NCBI GenBank assembly: GCA_965153355.1
Contig: OZ231128.1
Coordinates: forward strand, 7,316,001-7,380,000
Length of the DNA: 64,000 nt
DNA from: Flaccisagitta enflata
Taxonomy: Eukaryota; Chaetognatha; Sagittoidea; Aphragmophora
Direction: 5' to 3'
The notes under the pieces were generated by a model that was not told where the DNA came from, made no database searches, and worked only from the letters and a program-made list of their open reading frames with translations. The first letter of the stretch is position 1. The number at the start of each line of letters is the position of its first letter. Both the position numbers and the translations under genes were made by a program. This document shows positions 36,335 to 47,100 of the stretch, piece after piece.

Positions 36335-37440
36335 GGATCGCACATGGTCAGCGGTACCCGATGCCCTGCTTGGAGTTATCAAGTGAAGGAGTTGAGCATG
36401 GAGTGAGAGCAGGGCAGTGGTTTTAAAAAGCCGATATTCTGTAAAATAAGGGATTAATTTCCAGATATCCTAAGGGGGAATATATTAGGCCTAAGAGATA
36501 ATTGGAGCGGGATTTGAGGTCTGGAGGGAAGATTTGAGGTTTGGGGGCAGGCTTGAGGTCGTAGGGGCAGGTTTGAGGTCTGGAGAGCTAATTTGAGGTC
36601 TGGAGAGCTGATTTGAGGCCTGGGGGGCTGATTTGAGGCCTGGAGGGCTGATTTGAGGGCTTAAAAAGCCAAAATCTGGCCTGAGAGGATTTGAGGCCTC
36701 GATGGCCCATGGGGGGGGGGGGGGGAATGGAAGAACAGATAGCACTACCAGCCAAAACACGGAATGAGTTGAGGTAGAATGATCGTCTCTCACTTTGATA
36801 GTTTTTGGGTCATTTTAGTGTGTACAATATAAATCTGAAGGAAACTAAATCACTTTTGGGGCGGTTTTTGAAATATATGCAAAGAAGGTGTAAATCTAAT
36901 ACATTTTTCATCATAACTTTTTGTGGTGATGTTTTCTGCTATTTTTGACTGCAGATCCGGATTCAGCGTGTGTTTTGCGGTTTGTTAGATATGTCACACT
37001 ATATAGTTTTGAAAAAGAAATGAAAAATTAATTTTTTCATTATATTGCTATAAAATACATTTATTTTTTATGATTTTATAAAAAAATAAGCTTTTACTTC
37101 TTTTTCAAAAGTGTATAGTGTAATATATCAAACGAACCGCAAGCCACCCATTGAGTCCAAATCTGCAGTCAAAGATACTAAAATAAATCATCACAAACAG
37201 TTATGATGAAAAATGTACTAAATTTGTACTATTTTTGTATATATTTCAAAAAGCGCCCTAAAAATGATTTAGTTCTTTTCAGATTTGTATTATACACACC
37301 ACAAGGACTCAAAACCTATCAGAGACGATCATTTCAAGTCAACTCATTCCATGTTCTGGCGGACAGTGATAGATGAATGGACAAACATCTGGAAATTCCT
37401 CCTGTCCTACAGGACATCGACCTTTTGGGCCGCTGCCCAA
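36335..37440. mobile_element. M-family element with nested palindromic insertion
   Basis: Long end CACATGGTCAGCGGTACCC and GCAGGGCAGTGG, then about ten GATTTGAGGTCTGGAGAGCT-like units and a G run. The insertion at 36743-37368 follows, then GATGAATGGAC, TCCTGTCCTACAGGAC and the short end TTTGGGCCGCTGCCC. Confidence 0.65.
36743..37368. mobile_element. Palindromic Chapaev-like MITE
   Basis: The inverted ends are CACTACCAGCCAAAACA and TGTTCTGGCGGACAGTG, with identical 4-bp flanks ATAG at 36739-36742 and 37369-37372. CACT ends with a 4-bp duplication fit Chapaev/CMC-type elements. The arms (about 280 bp) pass through GATGATCGTCTCT-like, ATTTTTCATCATAACT and GACTGCAGATC, and meet around TCACACTATATAG. 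Confidence 0.65.
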
Positions 37441-37626
37441 AAAGGCAACAGGAATCCAATCTAGTATTTCTGTTTTGATGGAATTCATTAGTAATGATCA
37501 ACTAACATTCGCGTCTTGCACCAGGTGTCCAGGTCCCTCGTTTAAAATTGCTTCACGGGATTGAACTGAACATTTTAAATACTCTCGGCGCTAAGCTCTG
37601 GCATCTAATCTCGATTTACTGGAAGG

Positions 37627-37882
37627 ATGACTCTCTCCTCGACCGCCACTTCCGCCTCCGCCACGCTCTCCCTCCTCCTCCTCCTCCTCCTTCATGCCGC
37701 CATGACCACCGCCACGATGTGCATGTCGTGTTCGTGGTCGGGCGTTGAGCACCCATCAAAGATTTGCGCCGCCGAAGATATTTCTAGTCTCACCGCCGAC
37801 CAAAAGTTGTGGATACACGCTATTAACTGCGGTCAACAAAATTGCAACGTCAGACGTGTAATCAGCAGATCGACGGGCAAAG
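37627..37882 (+). CDS. Secreted GPI-anchored Ly6/three-finger protein, exon 1
   Basis: Exon 1 of a two-exon frame (37627-37882 joined to 60503-60777; 176 residues). It starts at ATG with a signal peptide (LSLLLLLLLHAA core) cleaved near residue 29. Then CMSC begins the three-finger domain, with cysteines at residues 32, 35, 47, 68 and 73. The donor AAAG|GTAGGG is in phase 1. With exon 2 there are ten cysteines and a terminal DNCN, the Ly6/uPAR signature. The CxxC start, a W shortly after, and spacing around residues 47-73 recall the arthropod quiver/sleepless group of GPI-anchored ion-channel regulators; that subgroup placement is inference. It would act at the outer face of the plasma membrane. 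The 22.6-kb intron is packed with mobile elements, including a complete LTR retrotransposon. A non-coding 5' exon may lie upstream. Confidence 0.8.
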
Positions 37883-37889
37883 GTAGGGG

Positions 37890-38165
37890 CAAATTTGAAC
37901 GTATGTTGAGAACGAATGTTTTCCAGATTCTGTTTTGTGGAAAACAAGGAGTGGTGCGCGTATTAACTAGTCAGTGGGGGTTCACGAGGCCCTCTTCCAT
38001 TTATTTCAGTTTGAGTATAGAACGTATAGTACGATGGACCATTTACCGAAAATGTTGAAAAGGCGCTTTGAAAAGCCGTCTCACATGTGAGGTTGATCCC
38101 ATGGAATGAGAGAAATTTGTCTGGGGTTTCAAAACAAACTGCAACCATCGCTTACATCCCTGTGG
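37890..38165 (-). repeat. Interspersed repeat, copy Y
   Basis: GAGAACGAATGTTTTCCAG, GGAGTGGTGCGCGTA and CCTCTTCCATTTATTTCAG match 56530-56640 in plus orientation. The remainder is the reverse complement of 41517-41650. On the minus strand it encodes MVA-FE-PDKFL and NGPSY motifs also seen in the 41.5-kb copy. It lies in the Ly6 intron just after the donor. Confidence 0.6.
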
Positions 38166-38258
38166 CAATATTAGAACTCTGTAACAGTCTATTTAAGAAG
38201 AACGTTTTTTTCTGAGTGGCATTGGACATCCTAAGCTGACACATTCCTATCTTGTTTT

Positions 38259-38435
38259 TAGTTGCAGACACGCAAACCTATATGAGGCTTTGCCCATCCG
38301 TCCATCCATCTGTTGGTCCATCTGTCAGTCCATCAGCAGCAGTCCAAAAGTGGGGAAACAAGCGTTTGTTTTTAAATGCTTTTTGCATAAGTTTGAGAGT
38401 GTGTGTGGAAGTTGGGGTGCGGATCGGGGGTATTG
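38259..38435 (+). repeat. A-family interspersed repeat, 3' truncated
   Basis: TTTTTAGTTGCAGACACGC, ATGAGGCTTTGCCCATCC, CAAAAGTGGGGAAACAAGC and GGTGCGGATCGGGGG. It stops before the GGATGCCCCTGCCC block. Confidence 0.65.
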
Positions 38436-38517
38436 TTTGTTGATATTTTTATATTTCATACATTTACCTCAAGATTAGAGGAATCAGAAATGTGTGGAGT
38501 ATCATGAGCTCAAATTC

Positions 38518-39676
38518 AAACAAGGCCGGCTACACAGCTACCCCAGTTGCATGCAGTGGGCAGGGGCAGTGATAGAAAAGGTCAGAAGGGCGTTTGGGCA
38601 GGAGCAATAAGCTCAAAAAGCTCAAAAATGCCAGAAAATTAATAGTCACAAAAGCGTTAGATGGTCAGCGGTACCCGTTGCCCCTATGTGAGTTTAAGTG
38701 GTTGTGAGGTGGTTAGAGGGGCAGCGGACCCGAATGAGCCGATGACTTAAGCTGTTTTTATTGCAGCTGCGATGTGAGCCTCCAGAATGGGATGTGTGCC
38801 TCGGGGCTGAGATTTAAGCCTCGAGGCTAGGATTTGAGCCTCCAGACTATGATTTGAGCCTCAAGACTTGGATTTGTGCCTCAGGACTGGGATTTTAGCC
38901 TTGAGACTGAGATTCGAGCCTAAAAACTGGGATTTGAGCCTGGAGACCGGGATTTGATCCTCGAGACCAGGATTTGATCCCCGAGACCGGGATTTGATCT
39001 TCGAGACTGGGATTTGATCTTTGAGACCGGGATTTGATCTTTGAGACCGGGATTTGATCTTTGAGACCGGGATTTGATCTTTGAGACCGGGATTTGATCT
39101 TCGAGACCGGGATTTGATCTTCGAGACCGGGATTTGATCTTCGAGACCGGGATTTGATCTTCGAGACCGGGATTTGATCTTCGAGACCGGGATTTGATCT
39201 TCGAGACCGGGATTTGATCTTCGAGACCGGGATTTGATCTTCGAGACCGGGATTTGATCTTCGAGACCGGGATTTGATCTTCGAGACCGGGATTTGATCT
39301 TCGAGACCGGGATTTGATCCTCGAGACCGGGATTTGATCCTCGAGACCGGGATTTGATCCTCGAGACCGGGATTTGATCCTCGAGACTGGGATTTGATCC
39401 TCGAGACTGGGATTTGATCCTCGAGACCGGGATTTGATCCTCGAGACCGAGATTTGATCCTCGAGACTGGGATTTGAGCCTCAAGACTGGGATTTGAGCC
39501 TCAAGACTGGGATTTGAGCCTCAAGACTGGGATTTGAGCCTCGAAACCAGGATTCAAGCAGGGGGGTGCTACACTGGAGGAGAAGGAGAAATTTCCCCCT
39601 GCCTAAAAAGAAGACTAACCGACTGGTCAATGGACAGACAAAGCGTGGTGTAGTTGTTTAGCACGCAACTAAAAAC
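38518..39676. mobile_element. Composite B+M element, copy 3, with 20-bp array
   Basis: A minus-oriented B start (AACAAGGCCGGCTACACAGC, GTGGGCAGGGGCAG) runs into the long M end at about 38642 (GCGTTAGATGGTCAGCGG, GGGGCAGCGG). A minisatellite of about 40 units follows (38765-39560), whose central part (about 38980-39440) is an almost perfect array of GATTTGATCTTCGAGACCGG. Then come a G run, GAGAAATTTCCCCCTG and the remaining B end (GACTAACCGACTGG, TTAGCACGCAACTAAAAA). The short M terminus is degraded. Confidence 0.7.
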
Positions 39677-39686
39677 TAGTACAATG

Positions 39687-39690
<4 letters not shown>

Positions 39691-39720
<30 letters not shown>
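39691..39720 (+). repeat. (CA)n microsatellite
   Basis: Fifteen CA units just after the composite element. Confidence 0.9.
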
Positions 39721-39723
<3 letters not shown>

Positions 39724-39997
39724 ATTTGTTTGCAATCAAGCGCTATCATGCTCTTACAGCCAATACAGGGACAACATTCATACATTTTGCGCATCTGCGG
39801 GCAAAAAAATCTGAATTATGTTCATAATTTGTAGCACTTTTTTTTCCTTTGTTACTGTTTAATTATCAATCATAGGTTAATTTGATACTTTTCTTTGTAT
39901 GATCTTGAAGTGCTTTCAGAATTAGTAGTGGACACATACCTCTACACCTTGCGGTGTCATTCCTTCAGTCTGTTTGTCCTTCAATTAGTAACATTTT

Positions 39998-40208
39998 TTA
40001 GTTGCAGACACGCAACTGTATAAGAGGCTTTGTCCGTCCGTCCGTCCGTTAGTCTGTCGGGGGTCATCAAGTTGAGAAGTGGGAAAACAAGCATTTTAGA
40101 TACTTTTTGTGTATGCATGAGTCTTGTAGTTAGTTTGGGGTGTGGACAGGAGTTGGATGCCCCTGCCCACCCGTCTGCAACGATATTGTGATCCCGCGTC
40201 ACTTGTTA
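39998..40208 (+). repeat. A-family interspersed repeat, complete
   Basis: TTTTTAGTTGCAGACACGC, AAGAGGCTTTGTCCGTCC, AGTGGGAAAACAAGC, GGAGTTGGATGCCCCTGC and the end GTGATCCCGCGTCACTTGTT. Both ends contain GTTGCAGAC in opposite orientation. Confidence 0.75.
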
Positions 40209-40289
40209 ATTTTTGCATTACTGCCCCTTTTATCCAGCTTTGTTCACCTCTAATTTGCTATGTAACAGTCCCAAAGCAGTGTGAGTCTT

Positions 40290-40292
40290 TGG

Positions 40293-40348
<56 letters not shown>

Positions 40349-40480
40349 TTACATTTTGTAGAGTGCATAATTGTGTGTGTTTGATAGTGTGTGCGTGCGT
40401 GAGAGCATGTGTGTTTGACAGTGCGCGTGTGTGTGTGTATGTGTGTGTGTATGTGTGTGTGTCAGTTTGTGTGTGTGTGT
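40290..40480 (+). repeat. (GA)n and (GT)n microsatellites
   Basis: GA run at 40294-40346 and interrupted GT repeats at 40371-40480. Confidence 0.9.
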
Positions 40481-40640
40481 GCGTTAACATTATACTAGTT
40501 TTTTTAAAAAGAGATTCAAACTTGTGATACTTCACATACTTCTGATTCCTTCATTGTACTCTCTACGTGTGAGGAAAATGAAGTATGAAAAAATCAACAT
40601 AAAAACACTTCCAATTTAAAATGAGATGGAGACGCATAAC

Positions 40641-40794
40641 CAGCCCTGATTTTAGAGCGGGCCCGCGGGCCCGAGGCCCGCATTTTTGCTGTCGGGCCCG
40701 CAAGTTTTTCCAACTGCGGGCCCGACGGGCCCGCTCATATTTGGCTCATTTTTTATTAATGCTGATGCGGTATATTGATTTTTTTTGTTTCATT

Positions 40795-40847
<53 letters not shown>

Positions 40848-41139
40848 CTTTTTTCTTTTCTATCTTTTTTTTTTGTTTCTTTCTTTATTTGTATGTTTCT
40901 TTCATTCTTTCCTCCTATTTCTCTTTTCTTTTTTTTTCTTTCTTTACTAGAAACATCAAATTTTTTCTTGTTAGCAACCCTACAAGGGACGGACTCCTTT
41001 TGAACACCGGAGGACATCCATACTTATTTGTCCCTCCGTTTGTAAGTTTATCCCCCTCCCTATCAGACCTCTTGGGCTTCAAATTAGGCCCCTCAGGTCG
41101 GGTTTCGCAGATCACATTTACCCTTTGAGCAACTGTTTT

Positions 41140-41175
<36 letters not shown>

Positions 41176-41434
41176 TCCTTCCTTTCTGTTTTCCTTTCTT
41201 TTTCTTTCTTTCTTTTTGTCTTTCTTTTCTTACTTCCTTTCTTTCTTTCCTCTCTGTTTTTCTATCTCTTTTTTCTCTCTTTCTTTTTTCCTTTCTTTAT
41301 ATCTTTGTCTCTTTCTGTCTTTCTTTCTTTTGACAGTAAATTTGCCGGGCCCGCTGTTTTTCAGTCGGGCCCGCTAAATTTGATGGAAGCGTGCCCGACT
41401 GGCCCGCTCAGAAAAATCACTAAGATCAGGGCTG
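40641..41434. mobile_element. Non-autonomous hAT element, 8-bp duplication
   Basis: The inverted ends are CAGCCCTGATTTTAG and its counterpart TAAGATCAGGGCTG. They are extended by GAGCGGGCCCGCGGGCCCG on the left and GGGCCCGCT / TGGCCCGCTCAG on the right. Identical 8-bp flanks CGCATAAC are at 40633-40640 and 41435-41442. Two (TTTC)n tracts and GGGCCCG hairpins fill the 794 bp. No transposase. A second copy is at 57961-58733. Confidence 0.8.
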
Positions 41435-41516
41435 CGCATAACCCCAAGATGTCCAATGCCACTTGGGAAATCAAGGTTCTTATAGAATTGGCTCATACTG
41501 TGTTTTAGTGTAGCCA

Positions 41517-41693
41517 CAAGGATGTAAGCTATGGTTGCAGCTCGTTTTGAAGCCCCAGACAAATTTCTCATAATCAATGAGATCAACCTTACAAATGGGA
41601 GAGCTTTTCAAAGCGCATTTTCAAGATTTCCCGTAAACGGCCCATCGTACCGTATAGTGAGGGACATTGTTCCACTTTTCATACTACTCAGTG
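41517..41693 (+). repeat. Interspersed repeat, copy X (retrotransposon target)
   Basis: The reverse-complement relative of 37990-38165, ending GTGAGGGACATTGTTCCAC, which recurs at 56648. The LTR element is inserted at its right end after AGTG. Confidence 0.6.
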
Positions 41694-42362
41694 TGTTGGG
41701 CTGCACCGGCGCGGGCTATGATCAGTCAGTCGGTCAATCCTCGTCCAAACAGACAAACTAACCGTAATATGAAGGAAGAATGATGGGCATCGGTGAAGAA
41801 GGAGAAGAAGAAGAAACGCGGATGAACGTCTTCGCCGTCCTATAGAGACGCCGCCGGTCCGTCCGTCCGCAAAAGGATGAAAACTGAAGAGGTAGTTGCG
41901 CCCCGTAAGCCGAGCCCCAAAGCTAGGGTGACAGACGGGATACTAGCGCCGATCTTCCACAAGCCCCCGCGCGTGCTGATGAACGATTCATCAGCTGTAT
42001 TCATTCATTCGCCAGTTATCGTCTCTATGAGTCTTTAATAATCTCCATATGTCGCAGAACGTCTTAGTTAGTTCCAATTACTTGCAGTTTGTCGCTAGAC
42101 AGATCAATTTTTCTCCAGGAAATCTATGAGCAGTTAAATCACGTACACAAATAGGCATAAAAAAATGCGAAAAAGGTCCAAAGAAATATCATGATGTTTT
42201 CCGTATAAAAACTCAAGACCGAATGAATGGAAATTGATCGCAAAAGTAGGAATCTCGCTCGCTCGGTCTATCTCTCTCTCTCGGTTGCAGTGTTCATTTG
42301 TCTACGAAATTCATGAATCGGTAAAGCTATGCAAACGCGCCCCCTGGTGGCGATGCTCTACA
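41694..42362 (-). repeat. 3' LTR of the retrotransposon
   Basis: In element orientation it starts TGTAGAGCATCGCCACC and ends GGTGCAGCCCAACA. It is identical to the other LTR except for two substitutions. It contains GATGAATCGTTCATC (palindromic), CT-rich tracts and, on the plus strand, TATAAAAA at 42204. Confidence 0.95.
42204..42211 (+). promoter_or_regulatory. Antisense TATA-like motif in the LTR
   Basis: TATAAAAA on the plus strand, i.e. opposite to gag-pol. I see no equally good TATA motif in the sense direction of this LTR. It lies 556 bp upstream of the first ATG of the antisense spliced frame. The identical motif in the other LTR is at 56204-56211, pointing toward Ly6 exon 2. Promoter activity is inferred only. 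Confidence 0.3.
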
Positions 42363-42376
42363 ACTCGCCCCACAGA
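42363..42376 (-). other. Possible polypurine tract
   Basis: On the minus strand the bases before the 3' LTR read CTGTGGGGCGAGT, the only purine-rich run at the expected place. It is short and interrupted by C and T, so the call is weak. Confidence 0.35.
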
Positions 42377-42766
42377 CACTTGTTTTGTTTCCACACAAAA
42401 CGCACGATCGGGGCATGGTAAAAGTATATCGAAATAACCCACGATAGACCATGCGGTCAAAGAGAAACGCCATTTCGTAATGCTTCGCCCCAGCGACAAC
42501 ACCTTCGCTCGATTAAAAAAAATAGAATTAATTCATCGGTTAAAATGCCGCGTCTCGCTTCCGGCATTCGTACGTCGTATACTAATTCGTTCGTACCGTA
42601 AATAAACGCGTACCGAAACTTCGACCGTTGTTATAAAGAACGCCGTACGTGAATTAAAATGTTCTAAACATCTTTCTTTTTCTTTTAAAGGTAGTAATCT
42701 TTGTGTACAAACACTAAAGAACATAAAAACTCGCCCGTTTCTTGTTTCGTGGTGATTGAAGTTTCC

Positions 42767-43916
42767 ATGGAAAGATTCAAGATAAAACCTCGCGTCGTGT
42801 TAGAAAGGTAAGTGTTGCGTTTGAAAGTGAGGGGGGGGTGGGATCTAAGTATTTAAGTACAAGAACCGTTCAATTTAAAATTTGTGTCTAGAATAAATAT
42901 TGTTTCGTTTTCAATTCTAAGCTTCAAATCGAATTCCGTTTATCTTTTCGTCTAATTTGAAAAGGTGTAAAACACGTAACGCAATTTCCGCTAGTGCGTC
43001 TTACTCAACTCGCGTTTTTTCCGAATCAAGAAAAGTGGAACTTTTTTTTACAGGTAATAACGTGAATATATGTAATAAAATGGTAAATCGCGTGGATGTT
43101 ATGCCGCACCGCATGTAAATTTGATCTCTTTTTTTTTCGCTTTTATACATGTAACACCGATTTTTTTTTAAATTTAACTCAACTTTATTTTTTTCATGTC
43201 ACTATTGTCTACAGTACCAACTGCCGCGTTTTCCGATGGGCAAAATTCGCCGGTTCGCAATCACAAGAGACAAGAACAGTTCGAACCCATCCATCGATCG
43301 CAGACACAATTGCCGAAGGAATCCTCGAAGGTGAGAAACGTCTTGAATTTTAAAGTTTGCTCGCCAAAACCCGAAATCGTCGATCGCGGGCGCCACGCGG
43401 TGATGCATATTGTTAATGAAAATGACGTTTTGTGACCGCCTTCAGATGTTGCCGCCCGTTTGAGAATAAAAGTTGAGGCAACAATCGACCGCCTCTGGTC
43501 GCACTCGTCCTTCCGCGCGCGCATTTTCGCCCTCAAGTATCCAGTCGTTCGTCGAAATTGAAAAGAAGATGGCCAAAAGAAAACGGGCGTCCATCGTTTG
43601 GGGTCACGGCACCTTCGTCTTCGCCTCCGCGGCCCGTCGCCGCGATTTCCGGTGAGTTGTTGTGTTGTCTTCTCCCGCGACTGTGTTGGTTGTTGTTTTC
43701 CACACTGTTGTTTCCCCGTCTGGAGCGTAAGACCCAGAGCCTGCCACCATGGCCACGGCTGTAGGCGATACTATTATGAAAGTAATCATATCTCCAACGT
43801 TTGTTTCGCCTCCAGGAGGTGTGTGGTGGTGTATTGATCGTTCCATTCGCAAATCCGTGGTGGAGGAGGAGTCGCTCTTCCGTTCCAAGTCCGTGGTGGT
43901 TGTAAACTTCGCCTGA
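42767..43916 (+). CDS. Putative spliced antisense gene inside the retrotransposon
   Basis: Four exons fit together on the strand opposite gag-pol: 42767-42807, 43215-43330, 43538-43651 and 43816-43916 (stop TGA), giving 123 residues. Donors are AAG|GTAAGT, AAG|GTGAGA and CCG|GTGAGT. The first acceptor is a long T-rich tract ending GTCTACAG; the others are CCCTCAAG and CGCCTCCAG. Phases (2, 1, 1) match at every junction. The product is basic and Ser/Arg-rich: KLKRRW in exon 3 could be a nuclear signal, a Pro/Ser stretch follows, and the last exon has a Val-rich, charged end (VVEEESLF). No family is recognised. It lies between the third ORF and the 3' LTR, which otherwise has no sense ORF. Introns antisense to the genomic RNA would survive retrotransposition. 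The layout resembles retroviral antisense genes; a captured host gene or chance splice signals are the alternatives. Confidence 0.4.
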
Positions 43917-44151
43917 AGTATTGGGACTCAAAACCAAAAGACAATTAACAGAGAATAGACAATTTCCGCAAATTTTATCGACCAACAGTGTTTATTGCAA
44001 AAGGTCTCATCAATATTCCTGCACCACAAGTAACATTTTATCTTTTATTTCATTCTTTCTAGATTTATGCCTTTATTTCTGTTCTTTCAATTTTCTTTAC
44101 CATCGCGTCCTTCATTCAGTTTACAATGATCAGTTAGTTCAGTTAGGCTGT
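43917..44151. other. Element 3' region between antisense frame and third ORF
   Basis: AT-rich, without a frame on either strand. No AATAAA was recognised after the antisense stop. Confidence 0.4.
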
Positions 44152-47100
44152 CTACTTATCCGGTTTAAACCCGGCAATGACATCCAGCTCCCAGGCCAGA
44201 TGATATATCGCGCATTTATCCAATGAATCGCCGTGTTTGTAAATCCGGCGTCGAGTAGCGGCGCAGAAGGGCCGTTGTTGGCTTGTATAAAGGTGATGAA
44301 TGTTACATTGTTTGCCCTTGCGTAGCTTAAGCTGGGTGATGACGTTGATAGGGGGGACCGATCCAAAGGTGTTTAATATAGCTTGGCGGAAGTGGGATAA
44401 ATCAATAGAGATGAGATCGCGATCAAATAGGACTTTAATGAATGCATTCATTCCCGGTTCTTCCGGTCGAAGGCAATCGACCATGTAGCGATGGTTTTCT
44501 CCTGGTATTTGCCAGGCAAAGGCGGCAAGATAGGGCGCAAAGCAGGGGTTGTTGAGGAGCCGAAACGCGACGGCCGCCGATCGTCGACTCTTTTGGAGAA
44601 TAGAGGTGGCCTCTGCAACCGATATATCGACGCCGATAGTCTTCACTCGATAGTTGTCGTTGTGGCCGCGGATTCTGCGTCGATTTCGCCAGCATGACGG
44701 TTCCTTGGAGGCAGTGGCGGTAGAGGAAGAGGTGGCGGTGTGAATAAACTCTTCCAGCTTTGGCGTTGATGCCACAAGTAAGGCTAATTCCTTTAAGTTA
44801 GGCTCCGCCTGTAATATAGGCCTTTCAAAATCGATGATATCACCATCACCCAACTCCTCCTTTTCCCAAGCTTTGACCGTAAGACCCATTCCCTCGGAAA
44901 ATGATGAGCAAAAGAGGCGCGTTGGTAATTGTAGTGAGTGAGTGGCGCAAAGCAATTTAAGGAAGTTTTCCAGTGCAACAAGATTGAATCTCGTGCTGTA
45001 GGCGGCGACGGTTGGTTTTCCTAAGAATGGACTTTGTTCCAGCAGCTCGATGATGTCCGTTTGTCTGAACTCCATCCAAGAAGTGACCTGTTCTCTGATG
45101 GCTCTGGCATCTCCTTCCAGGTTGCTGATGCAACAGCGGGCGGCGTCGTTGTCTCGACGGGATTGCACCACCAACGATACATCGAATTGGCGATAACCGA
45201 CGGCGTTGAACAGTTCCACCGCGTCCAACGCCCCCTCCTTACGCAACACGGTTTTGAGGAAGCGTCGTTTTTCGTCGGTGGAAAATAGCGGGGCCCAATG
45301 ACGTAAGACGGCGAGGCTGTGGGTGCGTCGGTTATTGTTGTTGTTGAGTCCGCTAACGACAACACCAATAACCTCGGGTCGGAATTTGGCCGAAATCTTC
45401 CTAGACTCGGCGATGATGAAGGCTTGGTTTTTCGCCTTGAAACTGTGGTCGAACGCCTTCACTTCCACTTTCGGGGCCGTCCATGTTTCCACTTTGGCTG
45501 GGGTGGACAGAATGAGCCGCGGCGGCGACGCGGCGCGTTGCCGCTTCCTCGTCGAGGATGACGACGACGAAAACAACGCGTTCCGCGGTGGCGGCGGCGG
45601 CGGCGACGATGATGATGAAGATACGGCTTTTGGCGGTGGCGGCGGTCGTCGTGAAGACGATGACGACAATCTCGGTTCTGGTGGCGGCTTCAACGACAAC
45701 AACGCGGCTGTGGAAGGCGGCGGCGGCGGCGGCGGCGTCGACGAGGACGAGGACGACGCGACCAATGATTTTGGTTCTGGTAGTGACCTTGACAACGAGT
45801 ACGATAACGACGCAGACGATGACGACGCGGCCGCGGAAGGCGGCGGCGGCGGCGATGATGATGAAGACGCGTTACTGTTGTTGTTGTCGTTGGTGGTGGT
45901 CGTTCGACGTGTCGCTCTGAACGTCGCAATTGGCGGCTCCAACTGGGGATAGTCGGGCTCATAAGCGGGGCAGACTGCCACTGATGCTGCCTGTAAGGTA
46001 GTGGTGGACGTTGATGATGATGCGGTGGCTTGTAAAGTCGCTACCACCACCCTATGAACGGCCGGCGCTACCACCTCTGCTTCCTCTTCCATCGCCTCTT
46101 CCTCCTCGGCTGGCAGCTCATCGACGACGACGAGAGCCTCGTACTCGTCGTTGGTCATCCTGGATGATGAAGGCTCTGGCGTTGGCGGCATCCTCACTTC
46201 TCTTACCACTTCCGCCTCCACCTCCTTCGCCTCATCCCACGCGTCCTCACACGTGTCCGACAAGAGACAGTCGTCGTTGTCGTCGTCTTGGAAACTCAAT
46301 TCCTTCTGTAGCGCGTCCCATCGATGCGGTCGTGAATCCGCCACGGCGGTGGCGGCGCCGATCTCGCCATGGTATCTTTCCAAAGATTCTTGCTCTTTTA
46401 CTCCCAATTCTCTGAATGGGAAGAGATAGACGATGGCGTCGAGAAGATGCGTCGGAATTTGCTTCAATTCCTCTCTCCCCGCGCGAGTGATGAAGACGAC
46501 GTCTTCCAGTGAGTAGCGAGACTGTCGGGGTGACCAATACTTTTTCATCCAGTTGGAATTGGTGATCGTCGGTGGTTTGTATTGCGTTCTCCCAGGAAAG
46601 GCAAACTCGATGATGTTGAGCAGACCATCTGTAGATTTGGGCTGGCCGTTGTCCTTGAAACCGTTCCAATCCGGTCCCCAGGCGGCTAGGAAGAAGGCTT
46701 TCGCGTCGACGATCTTGATCTTGTTGGTTCGCCGACGGAGGAAGCTTTTGATGACGTCATCAACATCGTCGTAGACCGACACATTGAAAATGATGGTCGC
46801 CTCACATTCCACCAATTCCCAGAAGAGCGGGGAGATGTTTGGGATGCCACCGTTCTCCTGAGCAATGTTGTAGCAATTGATGCTGCACACCAGATCCTCC
46901 TCCTCATCATCGAATGCCGCCAGCGCAATGGCGGCTACTTTCCCTCCACTGAGGCCGGTGGTCCAGTCTTTCTCGCGATCCTCCCAGTAGTGGGCGATTT
47001 TGGCGTATGCGCGTTTTGCTCTGGATTCCCGGGTCAAACGGTCAAACTCTTGTCTTTCCTCGATCGTTTTTCTGCTGACGCCGTTCGCCTTCAGCTCTTC

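Noticed and set aside
38861-39484. 207-codon minus-strand frame
   Set aside because: A translation of the M-element minisatellite (20-bp units), not a gene.
38642-39610. CRISPR-like array
   Set aside because: Contiguous 20-bp tandem units without unique spacers, in an animal genome; it is a minisatellite.
43533-43985. 150-codon minus-strand frame near the element 3' end
   Set aside because: Begins at TTG, has no ATG or family match, and overlaps the antisense exons, which have better signals.
45323-45952. 209-codon plus-strand frame rich in Gly/Asp
   Set aside because: Shadow of the Ser/Pro/Asn codons of the retrotransposon third ORF on the minus strand.
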